Origin: Pseudomonas sp. HS6
GTDB lineage: Bacteria; Pseudomonadota; Gammaproteobacteria; Pseudomonadales; Pseudomonadaceae
Length of the DNA stretch: 64,000 bases
Direction: 5' to 3'
Assembly: GCF_023375815.1 (NCBI RefSeq)
Contig: NZ_CP067412.1
Location: 4,216,001-4,280,000, forward strand
In this document: one piece after another, positions 44,829-55,786 of the stretch
Numbering within the stretch: the stretch's first letter is position 1
Layout: each line of letters begins with the position of its first letter
Notes under the pieces: generated by a model
Told to the model about the DNA's origin: nothing
The model's database searches: none
Seen by the model: only the letters and a program-made list of their open reading frames with translations
Program-made: the position numbers and the translations under genes

Positions 44829-46322
44829 TTACAGCTTGATCCAGGTCGCCTTCAGCTCGGTGTATTTGTCGAACGCATGCAGCGACTTGTCGCGGCCGTT
44901 GCCCGACTGCTTGAAGCCGCCGAACGGCGCGGTCATGTCGCCGCCGTCGTACTGGTTGACCCACACGCTGCCGGCACGCAGTGCCTTGGCGGTCAGGTGC
45001 GCCTTGGAGATGTCCTGAGTCCAGACCGCTGCCGCCAGGCCGTAAGGCGTGTCGTTGGCGATGTTGATCGCTTCCTCGGCAGTGTCAAAGGCGATGACCG
45101 ACAGCACCGGGCCGAAGATCTCTTCCTGAGCAATCTTCATCGCGTTGCTCACGCCGTCGAAAATCGTTGGCTCGACGTAAGTGCCACCGGTTTCCTGAAG
45201 GATGCGCTTGCCGCCGGCCACCAGTTTGGCACCGTCGGTGTGGCCCGACTCGATGTAAGACAGCACAGTGTTCATCTGCTGGGTGTCGACCAGCGCGCCA
45301 ACGTTGGTGGCCGGGTCCAGCGGATTGCCCGGTTTCCAGGCTTTCAGCGCCTCGATCACCATCGGCAGGAATTTGTCTTTGATCGAACGCTCGACCAGCA
45401 GACGGGAACCGGCGGTGCAGACTTCGCCCTGGTTGAAGGCAATGGCGCTGGCGGCAGATTCGGCAGCGGCTTGCAGATCCGGTGCATCGGCAAACACGAT
45501 GTTCGGGCTCTTGCCACCGGCTTCCAGCCAGACGCGTTTCATGTTCGATTCGCCCGAGTAGATCATCAGTTGCTTGGCGATCTTGGTCGAACCGGTGAAC
45601 ACCAGCGTGTCGACATCGTTATGCAGAGCCAGCGCCTTGCCGACGGTGTGGCCATAACCCGGCAGCACGTTCAGCACGCCTTTTGGAATGCCGGCCTCGA
45701 CCGCCAGTTCGGCGATACGGATGGCGGTCAGCGGGGATTTTTCCGACGGTTTGAGGATCACCGAGTTACCGGTCGACAACGCCGGGCCGAGTTTCCAGCA
45801 GGCCATCATCAGCGGGAAGTTCCACGGCACGATGGCGCCAACCACGCCCACTGGCTCGCGGGTTACCAGACCCAGTTGATCGTGCGGAGTAGCAGCGACT
45901 TCGTCGTAGATCTTGTCGATCGCTTCACCGCTCCAGCTCAGCGCTTGCGCGGCGCCCGGAACGTCGATGTACAGCGAATCGCTGATCGGCTTGCCCATGT
46001 CGAGAGTTTCGAGCAGGGCCAGTTCTTCGGCGTGCTGCTTCAGCAGGCCGGCGAAACGGATCATGGTGGCTTTGCGTTTGGTCGGCGCCAGACGCGACCA
46101 GACGCCGGAATTGAAGGTGGCGCGGGCGTTTTCCACGGCGCGCTGGGCGTCGGCGGCGTCACAGCTGGCAATCTTGCCCAGCAGACGGCCATCGACCGGG
46201 CTGATGCACTCGAAGGTCTCGCCGGAGACAGCATCGGTATACTCGCCATTAAGGTAGGCGCGGCCTTCGATCTTCAGGTCGCGGGCGCGTTGTTCCCAGT
46301 CGGCACGAGTCAGGGTGGTCAT
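44829..46322 (-). CDS. kauB: Aldehyde dehydrogenase, gamma-glutamyl-GABA-aldehyde / 4-guanidinobutyraldehyde type
   Basis: A 497-residue NAD-dependent aldehyde dehydrogenase. The catalytic Cys is in FNQGEVCTAGSRLLV, the general-base Glu in WLEAGGKSPN, and the cofactor site in VPWNFPLMM and FTGSTKIAKQL. Length and sequence style match PuuC/KauB (PauC), which oxidises aminoaldehydes from polyamine, agmatine and lysine breakdown. By position it corresponds to PA5312. It should take the aldehyde made by the oxidase at 33943. ATG 46322 has GAGGAGGA upstream. Confidence 0.92.
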   Translation of the reverse strand: MTTLTRADWEQRARDLKIEGRAYLNGEYTDAVSGETFECISPVDGRLLGKIASCDAADAQRAVENARATFNSGVWSRLAPTKRKATMIRFAGLLKQHAEELALLETLDMGKPISDSLYIDVPGAAQALSWSGEAIDKIYDEVAATPHDQLGLVTREPVGVVGAIVPWNFPLMMACWKLGPALSTGNSVILKPSEKSPLTAIRIAELAVEAGIPKGVLNVLPGYGHTVGKALALHNDVDTLVFTGSTKIAKQLMIYSGESNMKRVWLEAGGKSPNIVFADAPDLQAAAESAASAIAFNQGEVCTAGSRLLVERSIKDKFLPMVIEALKAWKPGNPLDPATNVGALVDTQQMNTVLSYIESGHTDGAKLVAGGKRILQETGGTYVEPTIFDGVSNAMKIAQEEIFGPVLSVIAFDTAEEAINIANDTPYGLAAAVWTQDISKAHLTAKALRAGSVWVNQYDGGDMTAPFGGFKQSGNGRDKSLHAFDKYTELKATWIKL

Positions 46323-46551
46323 TCGAGTGTCCTCCTCTTGTTGAATACGAGCGCCGCGCGATCTTCGCCGGCGTCCTCAGGAATTCTGCCCGGCCAGCCT
46401 GTTTTCGGCCCAAGGCACCCGCCACCCTAAACCAGCGGCCGGGGTTGTTTCAATATATTTGACATAAGGCGGTTATACAGCCTTGCGGCGTTCAATTTAA
46501 TCAACATAGACTTTGGCCCCTTCAAGCCACCGCGCCGTCATCACGGGAGAA

Positions 46552-46559
46552 AACAACAA
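46552..46559 (+). promoter_or_regulatory. CA motif (AACAACAA), probable Hfq/Crc target
   Basis: AACAACAA ends on the A of the cupin gene's start codon, immediately after the GGGAGA ribosome site. AAnAAnAA motifs over the start region are the recognised binding site of Hfq with Crc in pseudomonads. Crc is encoded at 55787 in this window. Catabolite repression of the cupin gene is inferred. Confidence 0.55.
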
Positions 46560-46921
46560 TGAACATCCAGAACGTCGTCGACATCAGCCTGACCATGGAC
46601 CAGGCCGAACGCTATCGCCCGGACCCGGCCAAAGTCCTCAAGGGCGATCCCGAACAAGCGGTGTTCAACCAGTACGACAGCCCCTGTGGGCAGATGGGCG
46701 TCGGCGTGTGGGAAGGTGCGGTGGGTCAGTGGACGGTGAATTACACCGAACACGAATACTGCGAAATCCTTCAGGGCGTTTCGGTGCTGCGTGACAGCGA
46801 AGGCAACGCCAAGACCCTGCGCGTCGGTGACCGCTTCGTGATTCCGGCCGGCTTCCGTGGCACCTGGGAAGTGCTGGAAGCGTGCCGCAAGGTCTATGTG
46901 ATCTTCGAACAAAAAGCCTGA
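46559..46921 (+). CDS. Cupin domain protein
   Basis: A 120-residue single-domain cupin of the DUF861/EutQ-like group: EHEYCEILQGVSVLRDSEG and FVIPAGFRGTWEV form the two cupin motifs. Proteins of this kind are often sugar- or amino-acid-linked enzymes. It is divergent from kauB across 236 bases, and in related genomes such cupins sit next to PuuC, so a role in polyamine catabolism is possible. The start codon overlaps a CA motif. Confidence 0.85.
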   Translation: MNIQNVVDISLTMDQAERYRPDPAKVLKGDPEQAVFNQYDSPCGQMGVGVWEGAVGQWTVNYTEHEYCEILQGVSVLRDSEGNAKTLRVGDRFVIPAGFRGTWEVLEACRKVYVIFEQKA

Positions 46922-47028
46922 GACGGCATAACTATCTACCGCATCCGGCAGACCTTAACGGCAGACTATGGATCAGCATCTCGACTCACGAGGTGCCTCG
47001 ATCTCCATTTCGCCGCAAGGAATGCCGC

Positions 47029-47250
47029 ATGCCCAATATCACGACTTACACCGACGCCCAGGTGCTCGAGTTGATCAACTCGGTCATCGGCTCGACCTAC
47101 TCCGAAGAACTGCGTCAGCAAGTCGAACAGACCACCGGCCGTCCTACACGCCCATGGGGCAATTATGTGGCGACCTACGACTCGCGCGCCGAACGCATCA
47201 ACCTTAATGTCAACGCCGATGAGAGGATCATCTCGATCTACTTTGGCTGA
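47029..47250 (+). CDS. Inhibitor I78 family protein
   Basis: A 73-residue protein with the I78 pattern of a conserved central aromatic/basic part (GRPTRPWGNYVATYDSRAERINLNVN) and a final IISIYFG strand. I78 proteins inhibit serine proteases; here no signal peptide is visible, so its site of action is uncertain. ATG 47029 has AAGGAA upstream; the frame extends up into the preceding gene but only as a shadow. Confidence 0.75.
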   Translation: MPNITTYTDAQVLELINSVIGSTYSEELRQQVEQTTGRPTRPWGNYVATYDSRAERINLNVNADERIISIYFG

Positions 47251-47287
47251 GCGCCCTGCCAGCGCTTGAAACCGTTTTTCAGGCAAC

Positions 47288-47322
47288 AAAAAAGGCCCGT
47301 ATCGTGAGATACGGGCCTTTTT
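47288..47322. terminator. Bidirectional rho-independent terminator
   Basis: A 10-bp stem GGCCCGTATC/GATACGGGCC (47294-47303, 47308-47317) with GTGA loop, A6 before and T5 after. It ends both the I78 gene and the rpmB-rpmG operon. Confidence 0.92.
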
Positions 47323-47342
47323 CGTAAGTCAGGAAAAATCAA

Positions 47343-47498
47343 TTACTTGATTTTGCCTTCCTTGTAGATCACGTGCTTGCGAACAACCGGATCATATTTC
47401 TTGATCTCGATTTTGTCCGGGGTAGTACGCTTGTTCTTGTCGGTAGTGTAGAAGTGACCAGTACCGGCGCTCGAGATCAAACGAATCAATTCACGCAT
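47343..47498 (-). CDS. rpmG: 50S ribosomal protein L33
   Basis: A 51-residue protein reading [20 protein letters not shown] and ending VIYKEGKIK, the cysteine-free L33 type. It is 11 bases after rpmB, with GGGAG upstream of the ATG, and followed by a strong terminator. Part of the large ribosomal subunit near the E site. Confidence 0.97.
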   Translation of the reverse strand: MRELIRLISSAGTGHFYTTDKNKRTTPDKIEIKKYDPVVRKHVIYKEGKIK

Positions 47499-47509
47499 GA
47501 TTAGCTCCC

Positions 47510-47743
47510 TTAAACCTTGCCGTCGCGACGCAGCTCGGCCAGCACAACGCTGATGCCACGCTTGTCGATGATACGCATGCCTTTGGCGGAAACGCGCAGG
47601 CGTACGAAACGTTTCTCTTCTTCAACCCAGAAGCGGTGATGCTGCAGGTTCGGCAGGAAACGACGACGGGTTTTGTTGTTTGCGTGGGAAATGTTGTTCC
47701 CAGTCACCGGACCCTTACCGGTAACTTGACATACTCTAGACAT
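47510..47743 (-). CDS. rpmB: 50S ribosomal protein L28
   Basis: A 77-residue L28 ([20 protein letters not shown], ending [10 protein letters not shown]), of standard length for gammaproteobacteria. First gene of the rpmB-rpmG operon; basic throughout, as expected of an rRNA-binding protein. Confidence 0.97.
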   Translation of the reverse strand: MSRVCQVTGKGPVTGNNISHANNKTRRRFLPNLQHHRFWVEEEKRFVRLRVSAKGMRIIDKRGISVVLAELRRDGKV

Positions 47744-47893
47744 GCCTCAGCCCTCTAAAACCACATGCCCAACCCGGCATGGGTTGGCCGCTTAATCTCT
47801 AGTCATTGTGGCGCCAGGCGCCGCGATTCTTTAGAGGTCTTACCGGCTACACCTACAAGCGAAGGAACCGGGCCCCTAGAAAAGAGCGCTGCT

Positions 47894-47922
47894 TTATACC
47901 AGAAAGACCACGGAGCAACAAC
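47894..47922 (-). promoter_or_regulatory. Probable sigma-70 promoter of rpmB-rpmG
   Basis: On the minus strand TTGTTG and TATAAA are separated by exactly 17 bases. Transcription would start near 47887 and leave a leader of about 140 bases before rpmB. The rest of the 447-base gap (47744-48190) has no supported gene; the dppA-type gene's own promoter must lie on its right-hand side. Confidence 0.55.
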
Positions 47923-48190
47923 TTTCCGTGTGCAAAGAATGGCTAAAAAGCCGTTTTTCCAGCCCGCAAGCGGCTTGGGCAAAGGCTGGCGGCAATTTTT
48001 ACCATTCGTCGAAGAAAACCGATCATACCCGCATTCGAGACTTTTCCTGCCGCCACTTCCGACAAATCCTCAGCCGCACAGCCCCGAAAAATGCAAAAAG
48101 GGGATAGTCATTTGCAATCGCGACCACTAGGGTAGGCCTTTTCCAGACTGCACTTGCAGATGGGCCTTCGATCTGTAAAGGAAGCCGACC

Positions 48191-49777
48191 ATGCGCCTCG
48201 CTGCCCTCCCCCTGCTGCTCGCCCCGTTATTGCTGAGCCCTCTGGCCCAAGCCGCCGCCCTGAGCGTGTGCACCGAGGCCAGCCCCGAAGGGTTCGACGT
48301 GGTGCAATACAACTCGCTGACCACCACCAACGCCTCGGCCGATGTGCTGATGAATCGTCTGGTGGATTTCGACACCACCAGCGGCAAGGTGGTCCCGAGC
48401 CTGGCCGATAGCTGGGAAGTCAGCACCGACGGCCTGAGCTATGTGTTCAGGCTGCACCCGCAGGTGAAGTTTCACACCACCGACTACTTCAAGCCGACCC
48501 GCGATCTGACCGCCGAAGACGTCAAATTCAGCTTCGACCGCATGCTCGACCCGGCCAACCCGTGGCACAAGGTCGCCCAGAGCGGCTTTCCACACGCCCA
48601 GTCGATGCAGTTGCCGAGCCTGATCAAGAAGATCGACGCACTCGATCCGCTGACCGTGCGCTTCACTCTTGATCATCCAGACTCCACATTCCTGGCCACT
48701 CTGAGCATGGGTTTCGCCTCGATCTATTCCGCCGAATACGCCGACAAACTGCTGAAGGCCGGCGCCACCGACAAGCTCAACAGTCAACCGGTCGGCACCG
48801 GCCCATTCGTGTTCACCCGATTCCAGAAAGACGCGTCGATCCGCTACAAAGCCAACCCGGACTACTTCGGCGGCAAACCGGCGGTGGATCCGTTGATCTT
48901 CGCCATCACCCCGGACGCCAACGTGCGCCTGCAAAAGCTGCGGCGTAACGAGTGCCAGATCGCCCTGTCGCCAAAACCATTGGACGTACAGGCCGCGAAA
49001 GAAGAACCGACGCTGAAAGTCGAAAAGACTGACGCGTTCATGACCGCTTTCGTTGGCATCAACAGCCAGCATCCGCCACTGGACAAGCCGGAAGTGCGTC
49101 AGGCGATCAACCTCGCCTTCGACAAGGCCAACTACCTGAAAGCTGTGTTCGAAGACACCGCCGAAGCTGCCAACGGCCCGTATCCGCCGAACACCTGGAG
49201 CTACGCGAAGAACCTGCCGGGCTACCCGCACGATGTGGAAAAAGCCAAGGCATTGCTGGCCAAGGCCGGGCTGAAGGACGGTTTCCAGACCACCATCTGG
49301 ACGCGCCCGTCCGGCAGCCTGCTCAACCCGAACCCGAGCCTCGGCGCACAACTGCTACAGTCGGATCTGGCGGAAATCGGCATTCAGGCAGAAATCCGCG
49401 TGATCGAATGGGGCGAACTGATCCGTCGCGCCAAGGCTGGCGAGCATGACTTGCTGTTCATGGGCTGGGCCGGTGACAACGGCGACCCGGACAACTTCCT
49501 CACGCCGCAGTTTTCCTGCGCGGCGGTGAAGTCCGGCACCAACTTCGCCCGCTACTGCAACGCCGATCTGGACAAGCTGATCAGCGCCGGCAAGACCACC
49601 AGCGAACAAGGTGTACGCACCAAGCTCTACGAACAGGCGCAGGCGCAGATTCAGCAGCAGGCGTTGTGGCTGCCGCTGGCGCATCCGACCGCGTATGCGC
49701 TGACGCGTAAAGACGTGCAGGGTTATTCGGTGAGCCCGTTCGGACGGCAGGACTATTCCAAGGTCACCCTCAAATAA
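48191..49777 (+). CDS. Peptide ABC transporter substrate-binding protein (DppA-like)
   Basis: A 528-residue periplasmic protein (signal peptide 1-22, ending AQA) of the SBP_bac_5 family: PEGFDVVQYN, LMNRLVDFD, GLSYVFRLHPQVKFH, RLQKLRRNECQIALSPKP and PEVRQAINLAFDKANYL. It delivers peptides to an inner-membrane ABC permease that is not encoded nearby. Position matches DppA5 (PA5317). Confidence 0.92.
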   Translation: MRLAALPLLLAPLLLSPLAQAAALSVCTEASPEGFDVVQYNSLTTTNASADVLMNRLVDFDTTSGKVVPSLADSWEVSTDGLSYVFRLHPQVKFHTTDYFKPTRDLTAEDVKFSFDRMLDPANPWHKVAQSGFPHAQSMQLPSLIKKIDALDPLTVRFTLDHPDSTFLATLSMGFASIYSAEYADKLLKAGATDKLNSQPVGTGPFVFTRFQKDASIRYKANPDYFGGKPAVDPLIFAITPDANVRLQKLRRNECQIALSPKPLDVQAAKEEPTLKVEKTDAFMTAFVGINSQHPPLDKPEVRQAINLAFDKANYLKAVFEDTAEAANGPYPPNTWSYAKNLPGYPHDVEKAKALLAKAGLKDGFQTTIWTRPSGSLLNPNPSLGAQLLQSDLAEIGIQAEIRVIEWGELIRRAKAGEHDLLFMGWAGDNGDPDNFLTPQFSCAAVKSGTNFARYCNADLDKLISAGKTTSEQGVRTKLYEQAQAQIQQQALWLPLAHPTAYALTRKDVQGYSVSPFGRQDYSKVTLK

Positions 49778-49794
49778 CCCGCCACAACACAAAA

Positions 49795-49917
49795 CCTGTG
49801 GGAGCTGCGGTGCGACGATTCGACTTGCCAGCGATAGCGGACTGACAGACAACATTGTGCTGAATGTGCCGCCGTCATCGCTGGCAAGTCGAATCGTCGC
49901 ACCGCAGCTCCCACAGG
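49795..49917. repeat. Long inverted REP-type repeat (pair 4)
   Basis: Two perfect 41-base arms (49795-49835 and 49877-49917) begin CCTGTGGGAGCTGCGGTGCG and end TTGCCAGCGAT, with 41 bases between. The outer GTGGGAGC and inner GCCAGCGAT are the REP family ends; the middle carries an insert (GACGATTCGAC) that the shorter pairs lack. It lies between convergent genes. Confidence 0.9.
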
Positions 49918-49939
49918 GTTTTGTATTCTCCCTTCGGAT

Positions 49940-50614
49940 CTACATCCAGCCACACTCCGCCATCGACAACGGCTCGCCGTCTCCGACGATGAAGTGGTCG
50001 AGCACCCGCACATCGATCAGCTCCAAAGCCTTCTGCAAACGCTTGGTCAGCAAACGATCAGCCTGACTGGGATCGCTGTTTCCCGACGGATGGTTGTGGC
50101 ACAGGATCACTGCTGCCGCGTTGTTGGCCAAGGAACGTTTCACCACTTCCCGGGGATGCACGGCGGTATTGTCGATCGAGCCGCGAAACAGCGCCTCGAA
50201 AGTCAGCACCTGATGTTTGGAGTCCAGAAACAGGCAGCCAAATACTTCATGCGGCTCATGACGCAGCATGGCTTTGAGGTAATCACGGACGACCTGGGGG
50301 TTTTCAAGCGCCGTTTTTTGGCGCATGCGCTCGGCCAAGTGTCGCCGGCCCATTTCCAGCACGGCTTGCAACTGGGCGAACTTCGCCGGGCCCAGGCCCA
50401 ATTGCTCACTGAACGCTGCGAGATCGGCCTCAAGCAAAGCACGCAAGCTGCCGAACTGACCCAAAAGATGCCTCGCTACATCCACCGCACTTTTGCCGGA
50501 TACACCGGTGCGTAGAAAAATCGCCAGCAATTCGGCATCGGAAAGACTTCCCGCGCCCTGTTCCAACAGCTTCTCCCGCGGCCTTTCCGCCGCCGGCCAA
50601 TCGCGAATACTCAT
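49940..50614 (-). CDS. radC: RadC family JAB-domain protein
   Basis: A 224-residue protein: N-terminal helix-hairpin-helix part ([28 protein letters not shown]) and C-terminal JAB/MPN domain with the metal motif [11 protein letters not shown], preceded by a conserved E. The historic role in DNA repair is not firmly supported; the family's biochemical function remains open. ATG 50614 follows AAGGAA; another ATG lies 6 bases upstream. Confidence 0.93.
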   Translation of the reverse strand: MSIRDWPAAERPREKLLEQGAGSLSDAELLAIFLRTGVSGKSAVDVARHLLGQFGSLRALLEADLAAFSEQLGLGPAKFAQLQAVLEMGRRHLAERMRQKTALENPQVVRDYLKAMLRHEPHEVFGCLFLDSKHQVLTFEALFRGSIDNTAVHPREVVKRSLANNAAAVILCHNHPSGNSDPSQADRLLTKRLQKALELIDVRVLDHFIVGDGEPLSMAECGWM

Positions 50615-50749
50615 ACACATTCCTTGTCTGTGGGCGCCGCTGTTCCGTAGCGGTCGCTGTGATATCGTAGCCCATCTTTTTTGCGGGCGAATTCACCCTG
50701 GGGAGGGGGTTTCGCCACGCATGTCACCAACGAAATGAAAGGCAGACCT

Positions 50750-51958
50750 ATGCAGCGGCTGTATCGGAAACGCATCGTTCTGGGCGTCGGCGGCGGCATT
50801 GCTGCCTACAAGAGCGCCGACCTTGTGCGCCGCCTGATCGACCAGGGCGCCGAAGTGCGCGTGGTCATGACCCGGGGCGGCAGCGAATTCATCACCCCGC
50901 TGACCATGCAGGCCCTGTCCGGCCACCCGGTTCACCTGGATTTGCTCGACCCGGCCGCCGAAGCGGCGATGGGCCACATCGAACTGGCCAAATGGGCCGA
51001 TCTGGTGCTGATCGCCCCGGCCACCGCCGACCTGCTGGCCCGTCTAGCCCAAGGCATCGCCAACGACCTGCTGACCACGCTGGTGCTGGCCACCGACGCC
51101 ATCGTCGCTGTCGCCCCAGCCATGAACCAGGCCATGTGGCGCGACCCGGCGACCCAGGCCAACCTGCAACTCCTTGAAAGCCGTGGCCTGAAGACCTTCG
51201 GCCCGGCCTCCGGCAGCCAGGCCTGCGGCGACGTCGGCATGGGCCGCATGATGGAAGCCACCGACCTGGCCCAGCTCGCGGCGGACTGCTTCCAGCGTCA
51301 GGCACTGACCGGCAAGCACGTGGTGATTACCGCCGGCCCGACCCAGGAAAACATCGACCCGGTGCGCTACATCACCAACCACAGCTCCGGCAAAATGGGC
51401 TTCGCCCTGGCTGAAGCGGCAGTGGAAGCCGGCGCCCGCGTGACCCTGATCAGCGGCCCGGTGCACCTGCCGACGCCGGATCGTGTCACCCGCATCGACG
51501 TGGTCAGCGCCCGCGACATGCTCGCCGCGTGCGAAGCCGCGATCCCTTGCGACATTTTCATCGCCTCGGCAGCGGTTGCGGACTACCGTCCGGAAGTCGT
51601 CGCCCCGCAAAAATTGAAGAAAGACCCTACGAGCGGCGACGGCTTCGTCCTGCAAATGGTGCGCAACCCGGACATCCTGGCCACCATCGCGACCCGTCCC
51701 GACCGTCCGTTCAGTGTCGGCTTCGCCGCCGAGACCGAACACCTGCTCGACTACGCTGCACGCAAGCTGAAGGACAAGAATCTCGATCTGATCGTCGCCA
51801 ACGACGTCGCCAACCCGAGCATCGGTTTCAACAGCGAAGAAAACGCCTGCAGCGTCATCGACCGTGCGCTGCACGCCACGGTTTTCGCCCAGACCAGCAA
51901 GAGCAAGATCGCTCGCCAACTGGTCACTTTTATCGCCGAACGTCTGAACCAGGTTTAA
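50750..51958 (+). CDS. coaBC: Bifunctional phosphopantothenoylcysteine decarboxylase/synthetase
   Basis: A 402-residue coenzyme A enzyme. The FMN-binding CoaC decarboxylase part ([30 protein letters not shown] with catalytic-loop Asn, [10 protein letters not shown] with Cys) covers residues 1-185. The CoaB synthetase follows ([27 protein letters not shown], then SAAVADYRP). The ATG 50750 is divergent from radC. Followed closely by dut. Confidence 0.97.
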   Translation: MQRLYRKRIVLGVGGGIAAYKSADLVRRLIDQGAEVRVVMTRGGSEFITPLTMQALSGHPVHLDLLDPAAEAAMGHIELAKWADLVLIAPATADLLARLAQGIANDLLTTLVLATDAIVAVAPAMNQAMWRDPATQANLQLLESRGLKTFGPASGSQACGDVGMGRMMEATDLAQLAADCFQRQALTGKHVVITAGPTQENIDPVRYITNHSSGKMGFALAEAAVEAGARVTLISGPVHLPTPDRVTRIDVVSARDMLAACEAAIPCDIFIASAAVADYRPEVVAPQKLKKDPTSGDGFVLQMVRNPDILATIATRPDRPFSVGFAAETEHLLDYAARKLKDKNLDLIVANDVANPSIGFNSEENACSVIDRALHATVFAQTSKSKIARQLVTFIAERLNQV

Positions 51959-51963
51959 TTTAC

Positions 51964-52419
51964 ATGCACGCTTTGCAAGCCAAGATCCTCGACCCACGCA
52001 TCGGCACCGAATTTCCGCTGCCGCAATACGCCACACCGGGCTCCGCCGGCCTCGACCTGCGCGCCATGCTGCAAGAGGACATCGTGATCAAACCGGGTGA
52101 AACCGTGCTGATCCCTACCGGTCTGTCGGTGTACATCGGCGACCCGAACCTCGCCGCGCTGATCCTGCCGCGCTCGGGCATGGGTCATAAGCACGGCATC
52201 GTGCTGGGCAATCTGGTCGGTCTGATCGACTCCGATTACCAGGGGCCGCTGATGGTCTCCTGCTGGAACCGTGGCCAGAGCGAATTCACCATGCCGGTCG
52301 GCGAGCGTCTGGCGCAACTGGTGCTGGTACCGGTGGTACAGGCGCATTTCGAAATGGTTGAAGAGTTCGTCGAAACCGAGCGCGGCGCCGGCGGCTTCGG
52401 TCATTCCGGCACCAAGTGA
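51964..52419 (+). CDS. dut: dUTP nucleotidohydrolase
   Basis: A 151-residue trimeric dUTPase with the five motifs: [32 protein letters not shown] (catalytic Asp), [11 protein letters not shown] and the C-terminal arm [10 protein letters not shown]. It removes dUTP and supplies dUMP for thymidylate. It starts 5 bases after the coaBC stop and is co-transcribed with it. Confidence 0.97.
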   Translation: MHALQAKILDPRIGTEFPLPQYATPGSAGLDLRAMLQEDIVIKPGETVLIPTGLSVYIGDPNLAALILPRSGMGHKHGIVLGNLVGLIDSDYQGPLMVSCWNRGQSEFTMPVGERLAQLVLVPVVQAHFEMVEEFVETERGAGGFGHSGTK

Positions 52420-52661
52420 TCGGCTAGACAATCGTCGTGGCGAGGGCGTTTTCCTCGCCACGAATTTCAAATTGTCATCTGCAAGGTTTAGCGCCGAAAA
52501 TCAAGGCATTGGCAGGCCGAAGCCACGCCGCACAAGGCGTCATGGCCCTTTCACACCACGAACTCTCTGTGAAAACCGCCGTCATACCCTTCAGTTTGAG
52601 CCTGCCGCCGAGATGATTCGACGGTGTGTCCCGCCACTTTCGAGATGGAGCATTTCCGCAG

Positions 52662-54059
52662 ATGAGCACCCCCGCCCAAGTCGCCCCGAAGCTTCCCGAC
52701 AGCATCTTCCGCGCCTATGACATTCGCGGCACCGTGCCGGAATTCCTCAATGCCGAAACCGCCTACTGGATCGGTCGCGCCATTGGCTCCCAGAGCCTGG
52801 CCCAAGGTGAACCGAACGTGTCCGTCGGCCGTGATGGCCGCCTGTCCGGCCCAGAACTGGTTGCCGAGCTGATCCGTGGCATCGCCGAAAGCGGCTGCCA
52901 CGTCAGCGACGTTGGCCTGGTGCCGACCCCGGCGCTGTACTACGCCGCCAACGTGCTGGCCGGCAAATCCGGCGTGATGCTCACCGGCAGCCACAACCCG
53001 TCGAACTACAACGGCTTCAAGATAGTGATCGCCGGCGACACCCTCGCCAACGAACAGATCCAGGTTCTGCACGAGCGTATCAAGACCGGCAACCTGAGCA
53101 GCGGCACGGGTAGCGTGACCCAGGTCGAAATCCTCGACCGTTACACCACCGAAATCGTCCAGGACATCAAACTGGCCCGACGCCTGAAAGTCGTGGTCGA
53201 CTGCGGTAACGGCGCAGCCGGCGTGATCGCCCCGCAACTGATCGAAGCGCTGAACTGCGAAGTCATCCCGCTGTTCTGCGAAGTCGACGGCAACTTCCCG
53301 AACCACCACCCGGACCCGGGCAAGCCTGAAAACCTTGTCGACCTGATCGCCAAGGTCAAAGAAACCAAGGCCGATATCGGCCTGGCCTTCGACGGTGACG
53401 GCGACCGCGTCGGCGTGGTGACCAACACCGGCACCATCGTCTTCCCGGACCGTCTGCTGATGCTGTTTGCCCGCGACGTACTGGCCCGCAACCCGGGCGC
53501 GGAAATCATCTTTGACGTCAAATGCACCCGTCGCCTGATCCCGCTGATCAAGGAATACGGCGGCGAGTCGCTAATGTGGAAAACCGGTCACTCGTTGATC
53601 AAAAAGAAAATGAAACAATCCGGCGCGCTGTTGGCCGGCGAAATGAGCGGGCACATCTTCTTCAAGGAACGCTGGTTCGGTTTCGACGACGGCATCTACA
53701 GCGCCGCACGGCTGCTGGAGATCCTCAGCAAGGAAAAATCCGACGCGGAAACGCTGTTCGCGACCTTCCCGAACGATATTTCCACGCCGGAAATCAATAT
53801 CCATGTGACCGAAGAGAGCAAATTCAGCATCATTGATGCACTGCACGATGCACAGTGGGGCCCAGGCGCCGACCTGACCACCATTGACGGCGTGCGGGTC
53901 GATTACGCCAAAGGCTGGGGCCTGGTGCGCGCCTCCAACACCACACCGGTGCTGGTGCTGCGCTTCGAGGCCGATGACGAGGCTGAATTGCAGCGCATCC
54001 AGGCTGTGTTCCATGCCCAACTGAAACGCGTTGCACCTGATCTCCAACTACCGTTCTGA
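52662..54059 (+). CDS. algC: Phosphomannomutase/phosphoglucomutase
   Basis: A 465-residue four-domain alpha-D-phosphohexomutase. S110 in MLTGSHNP is the phosphoserine, DGDGDRVG binds the metal, GEMSGHIFF recognises the sugar and the C-terminal RASNTTPVLVLRFEAD binds phosphate. It makes mannose-1-P and glucose-1-P for alginate, LPS and other polysaccharides. ATG 52662 fits the known N-terminus; the longer frame to 52626 is unneeded. The 242 bases upstream may hold its own promoter. Confidence 0.97.
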   Translation: MSTPAQVAPKLPDSIFRAYDIRGTVPEFLNAETAYWIGRAIGSQSLAQGEPNVSVGRDGRLSGPELVAELIRGIAESGCHVSDVGLVPTPALYYAANVLAGKSGVMLTGSHNPSNYNGFKIVIAGDTLANEQIQVLHERIKTGNLSSGTGSVTQVEILDRYTTEIVQDIKLARRLKVVVDCGNGAAGVIAPQLIEALNCEVIPLFCEVDGNFPNHHPDPGKPENLVDLIAKVKETKADIGLAFDGDGDRVGVVTNTGTIVFPDRLLMLFARDVLARNPGAEIIFDVKCTRRLIPLIKEYGGESLMWKTGHSLIKKKMKQSGALLAGEMSGHIFFKERWFGFDDGIYSAARLLEILSKEKSDAETLFATFPNDISTPEINIHVTEESKFSIIDALHDAQWGPGADLTTIDGVRVDYAKGWGLVRASNTTPVLVLRFEADDEAELQRIQAVFHAQLKRVAPDLQLPF

Positions 54060-54083
54060 TTTCTGATTCACCCGGAGCCCTGA

Positions 54084-54989
<906 letters not shown>

Positions 54990-55003
54990 GCCGTAGCGCA
55001 AAC

Positions 55004-55044
55004 AAAAAGACCCCGCTCAGCCTGACTGAGCGGGGTCTTTTTTT
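55004..55044. terminator. Bidirectional rho-independent terminator
   Basis: A 13-bp stem AGACCCCGCTCAG/CTGAGCGGGGTCT (55008-55020, 55026-55038) with CCTGA loop, A run before and T7 after. It separates the convergent argB and pyrE. Confidence 0.93.
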
Positions 55045-55059
55045 ACCCGGAAGAAGCGA

Positions 55060-55704
55060 TCAGACGCCGAACTGGGCGCGATAGGCTTCAACGGCTGGCA
55101 GGTGCTGCTTGAGCTGCGGGTCGTCAGCCAGGAATTCCAGCACCTGGTTCAGCGACACGATGCTGATGACCGGGATGCCGAAATCACGTTCGACTTCCTG
55201 AATCGCCGACAGCTCGCCGTTGCCGCGCTCCTGACGGTTCAGGGCGATCAGCACGCCAGCGGCCTTGGCGCCGTCCTGGGAAGCGATGATCTGCATCACT
55301 TCACGGATCGCGGTGCCGGCGGTGATCACGTCGTCGATGATCAGCACGTCGCCGGTCAGCGGTGCGCCGACCAGGCTGCCACCCTCGCCGTGGGCCTTGG
55401 CTTCCTTGCGGTTGAAGCACCAAGGCAGGTCACGGTTATGGTGCTCGGCCAACGCCACGGCGGTGGTTGCCGCCAGCGGGATGCCTTTGTAGGCCGGGCC
55501 GAACAGCACGTCGAACGGAATACCGCTCTCGGCGATGGCTGCGGCGTAGAAACGACCCAGCTGCGCCAGCGCGGAACCCGAGTTGAACAGGCCGGCATTG
55601 AAGAAGTAAGGACTGGTGCGCCCGGACTTCAGGGTGAACTCACCGAAGCGCAAAACGCCGCGATCGATGGCAAAACGAATGAAATCGCGCTGATACGCTT
55701 GCAT
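55060..55704 (-). CDS. pyrE: Orotate phosphoribosyltransferase
   Basis: A 214-residue pyrimidine-synthesis enzyme: [28 protein letters not shown], the PRPP loop [16 protein letters not shown] and the mobile loop [16 protein letters not shown] 55704 gives the standard [12 protein letters not shown] start. Divergent from crc across 82 bases. Confidence 0.97.
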   Translation of the reverse strand: MQAYQRDFIRFAIDRGVLRFGEFTLKSGRTSPYFFNAGLFNSGSALAQLGRFYAAAIAESGIPFDVLFGPAYKGIPLAATTAVALAEHHNRDLPWCFNRKEAKAHGEGGSLVGAPLTGDVLIIDDVITAGTAIREVMQIIASQDGAKAAGVLIALNRQERGNGELSAIQEVERDFGIPVISIVSLNQVLEFLADDPQLKQHLPAVEAYRAQFGV

Positions 55705-55786
55705 GAAAAAAACCCCAAATACCACGGATTTAGCTAATTAGCTTGACGCCGTGTATCATACACGCACGCGATTTTTGGGGCCATTT

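Noticed and set aside
47765..48130. 121-codon frame upstream of the peptide-binding protein gene
   Set aside because: Covers the rpmB promoter and leader, is proline/serine-rich and has no ribosome site.
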